A DNA stretch of 7,329 nt from Alphaproteobacteria bacterium (lineage in GTDB: Bacteria > Pseudomonadota > Alphaproteobacteria > Sphingomonadales > Sphingomonadaceae): assembly GCA_005882415.1 (NCBI GenBank), contig VBAE01000169.1, positions 1 to 7,329 of the forward strand, given 5' to 3'. Position 1 is the stretch's first letter; every line of letters begins with the position of its first letter. A program made the translations under genes and the position numbers. The notes beneath the pieces were generated by a model, which saw nothing but the letters and a program-made list of their open reading frames with translations, was not told the origin of the DNA and did not search any database. Of this stretch, positions 4,908 to 7,329 are shown one piece after another.

Positions 4908-7329
4908 CGGGTTCGGTCGCGTCACCCAGTTCATCGACTTCAACAACAATACGATCTCGACCACGATCAACGACGCCACGCAGACCACAACGGTCTCCAA
5001 GGGCGCGATGACCGAGGTGTCCTTGTACAACCTCGCCGGCGAGCTGATCTCCGTTTCGCGCAACACGGGCGGGTCCACGCTCGAGCAGACGAGCTACAAA
5101 TACGACAAGCTCGGCCGCCTGCGGATGGCGATCACCGCCAACGGGTTCATCGGCGGGCTCAAGACCTATTTCGTCTACGACAAGGCCGGCCGGAAGGTCG
5201 CCGACATCTCGGACGACGGTTCGGTCGTCGAATATGCCTATGACAAGAACGACAATCTGATCTCGTCCGTCAGGCGGCAGAACCGCCTGAACTCCACCCA
5301 GATGGCCTCGCTGGTCGACGGTTCGGGCAACCCGACGATGGTCGATCCGAACACGCTTCACCCGTCCGCGGGGACCGCCGACCGCTGGGAGTGGCGGATC
5401 TACGACGCCGCCAACCGGCTCGTTCAGACCATCGACGCCGCCGGCGCGACGATCGTCATGGCTTATGACGGCGCCTCCCGCCTCACCTCGACCACCGCTT
5501 ATTCGAACATGATCGCATCGGGGACGGTCAGCGGCTACAAATTGTCGCCGCCGACCGCGCCGGTGACCGTCACCGCCGATTCCACCAAGGACCGGACCAC
5601 CCGCCTCTACTACGATTCGGACGGCAATCTGATCGGTACGCTCGATGCCGAGGGCGGCCTCACCGAGCACCGCTACGACGGCGCCGGCTTCAAGATCCGG
5701 ACCATCCAATATGGCAAAGCCGTGAACGCCGGCACCTTCGCCGCGATGGTTGCCGCCGCCACCGACGCGACCGACATCCACAACTACTACCTCTACGACA
5801 GCCGCGGCCTGCTCGGCGCGACGATCGACGGCGAAGGCGACGTCACCCGCTATTACTACACCGCCTTCCAGCAGCTGAGTCAGGTCACGCGCGGCCAGAA
5901 GGTGGTCCTCTCGACCCTCTCCGCTTCCCCCAAGCTCACCGACCTCCCGGCCGCGACCGAAACGCTCGACACCACCACCTATACCCGCGACGGCTACGGC
6001 CGCGTCCTCACCGAGACCAACCTCCTCGCCGGCGGCACTGCCGAGACCACCACCAACACCTACGACAGCCTCGGCAACCTCACCCGCACCTCGAAATCGT
6101 CGGGCGCCACCGCGCGCTCCGCCGACCGCCGCTACGACGGCCTCGGCCGGCTGATCGGCGAGCTCTCCGGCGAAGGCAGCGCCCAGCTCGCGGCGCTCGG
6201 CGCCAATCCCACGCAGACCGCGATCGACGACGTCTACAAGACCTGGGGCACCACCTACGCCTATGACGGGACGGGACGACTGGTCCGCAAGACCGAATCC
6301 AATGGCAGCAGCAACGCCACGCTGCGCACCGCTTATTATTACAATTCGAACGACAAGCTTGCCTACGAGGTGAACGCCGCCGGCGAGATCACCGAATATG
6401 TCTACAGCGGCACCGGCGATCTCACCGACACGATCCGCCACACCGGCGGCCGGCTTTCGGCCGCCGTCGTGTCTTCGCTGGGCGGCGGCCAGGCCGACGT
6501 GAACTTCCTGAGCGTGATGCCGGGCGTGACCAGCGCCACCCTGGACAGCACCACCCACGTCGACTTCAACGCGACCGGCACGGTCGCCCAGATGAAGGAC
6601 CCGCTCAACAACGCGATCGTCTACAGCTACAATGCGTTCCGCGAGATGATCACGCGGGTCGACCCGATCGATGCCTCGACCAGCGTCCAGACCAGCCGCA
6701 CCTACGACCGCCGCGGCCTCGTCGCCACCGAGGCAGTGGATTCGGCCGCCGGTTTGAACCTCACGACCCAGTTCGGCTACGACGCCTTCGGCCGGCTTAA
6801 GCAGGTCACCGACGCCGAGAACCGGATCCGCAAGACCGATTACGATCGCGCCGGCCGCGTCGTCGTCAGCACCGATGCGACCAACAAGACGGTCAGCTAC
6901 GCCTATGACGGCCGCGGCAACGTCATCACCACCACCGATCGCAGCGGCCGCATCACCGCCTTCTCCTACACAGCCTTCAACCGCACCGTCGTTTCCACGT
7001 TCGGCGGCGGGATCTCCTCGACCACGGTCACCAACGGTTTCGAGAATGTGGTCAGCGTCACCGCAGGCGACGGGCGGCAGGTCAGCTACACCTACGACCT
7101 CGACGGCAACCTCAAGACCGTCACCGATGCCACGGGAGTCGTGGAGACCCGCAATTACGACAAGGCTGGCCGCCTCGCCGACGTCACCGAGGGCACGGTC
7201 AAGACCGCTTACACCTACGACGCCGCCAACCGGGTGCTGACCGAAACCGTCAACCCGGGCGGCCTCGCCCTCGTCACGACCTACGAGTACGATCCGCAGG
7301 GACGGCAGATCAAGATCACCGACCCCACC
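4213..7329 (+). CDS. RHS/YD-repeat protein, central repeat region (continuation in the +1 frame, 3' end beyond window)
   Basis: This frame stays open for 1,039 codons to the window edge and carries the bulk of the RHS protein. Canonical YDxxGR/N hairpins include codons 4330 (YDPATGNLL), 5101 (YDKLGRL), 5176 (YDKAGRK), 6133 (YDGLGRL), 6262 (YDGTGRL), 6778, 6841, 6904, 7093, 7156, 7216 and 7288. The last groups are spaced 20-24 residues, the normal YD period. Between about 5270 and 6570 the repeats are interrupted by six irregular, partly helix-prone inserts. No RHS core terminus (DPxG-type self-cleavage motif) or C-terminal toxin is reached. If independently translated, the earliest ATG in frame after the last stop is at 4054, but no RBS is evident and the reading before 4213 is not RHS-like. 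I regard it as the same gene as the upstream portion. Its final activity, including any polymorphic toxin tip and immunity gene, is unknown. Confidence 0.85.

Larger units (their letters stand above)
3885..7329 (+). repeat. YD/RHS repeat array (protein-level)
   Basis: At least 25 degenerate beta-hairpin units of the form (Y/F)-x-YD-x-x-G-(R/N)-(L/V)-x-x-x-T-D-x-x-G are encoded. At DNA level the repeats are diverged, with only short recurring strings such as GCCTATGAC (for example near 4900, 5235, 6259 and 6901). Long identical tracts that would promote easy recombination are not obvious, so it is an old, divergent array. Confidence 0.85.

Noticed and set aside
4177..6558. A 793-codon open frame on the minus strand antisense to the RHS repeats
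   Set aside because: It is Gly/Val/Arg/Asp-rich with no recognisable domain, and mirrors the Thr/Asp/Gly-coding GC-rich codons of the YD repeats, whose strongly patterned sense reading is unmistakable.

Overview
This is a GC-rich window (third codon positions are mostly G or C) with the gene organisation of an alphaproteobacterium. A Sphingomonadales-type organism is my best guess, from the style of the FliA and RHS proteins, but that is inference, since no taxonomic marker gene is present.

Positions 1-1988 (+ strand) hold the end of a flagellar operon. It contains the C-terminal part of the export-gate membrane protein FliP (cut by the window edge), a 4-bp overlapping fliA-type sigma-28 gene, a cytosolic TPR protein and a small charged protein of unknown function. 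Gaps are 12 and 5 bp, so the four genes look co-transcribed and partly translationally coupled. The sigma factor has clear regions 2 and 4 but an unusual Ala/Gly/Leu-rich segment where region 3 should be.

Positions 1995-3146 (- strand) hold a 383-aa TPR protein convergent with that operon, only 6 bp away. A perfect 7-bp hairpin lies just beyond the operon's last stop codon. The 249-bp intergenic region 3147-3395 separates this gene from a divergent large gene. It is locally AT-richer and holds a perfect 7-bp inverted repeat, a second short dyad and a weak sigma-28-like promoter match.

Positions 3396-7329 (+ strand) are one large RHS/YD-repeat gene that runs off the window. It is read in one frame to about 4214 and in the +1 frame from about 4213 to the end, so there is a single frameshift (one extra base, or two missing) near 4195-4218. 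At least 1,310 residues are visible. They start with a soluble N-terminal region lacking a signal peptide and continue as a long beta-hairpin repeat array with irregular helix-prone inserts. The RHS core end and any C-terminal toxin, and any immunity gene, lie outside the window. The sequence therefore supports an RHS-type giant protein, possibly a polymorphic toxin or surface protein, next to a flagellar locus, but not its effector activity. No RNA genes, mobile elements or CRISPR arrays were seen.
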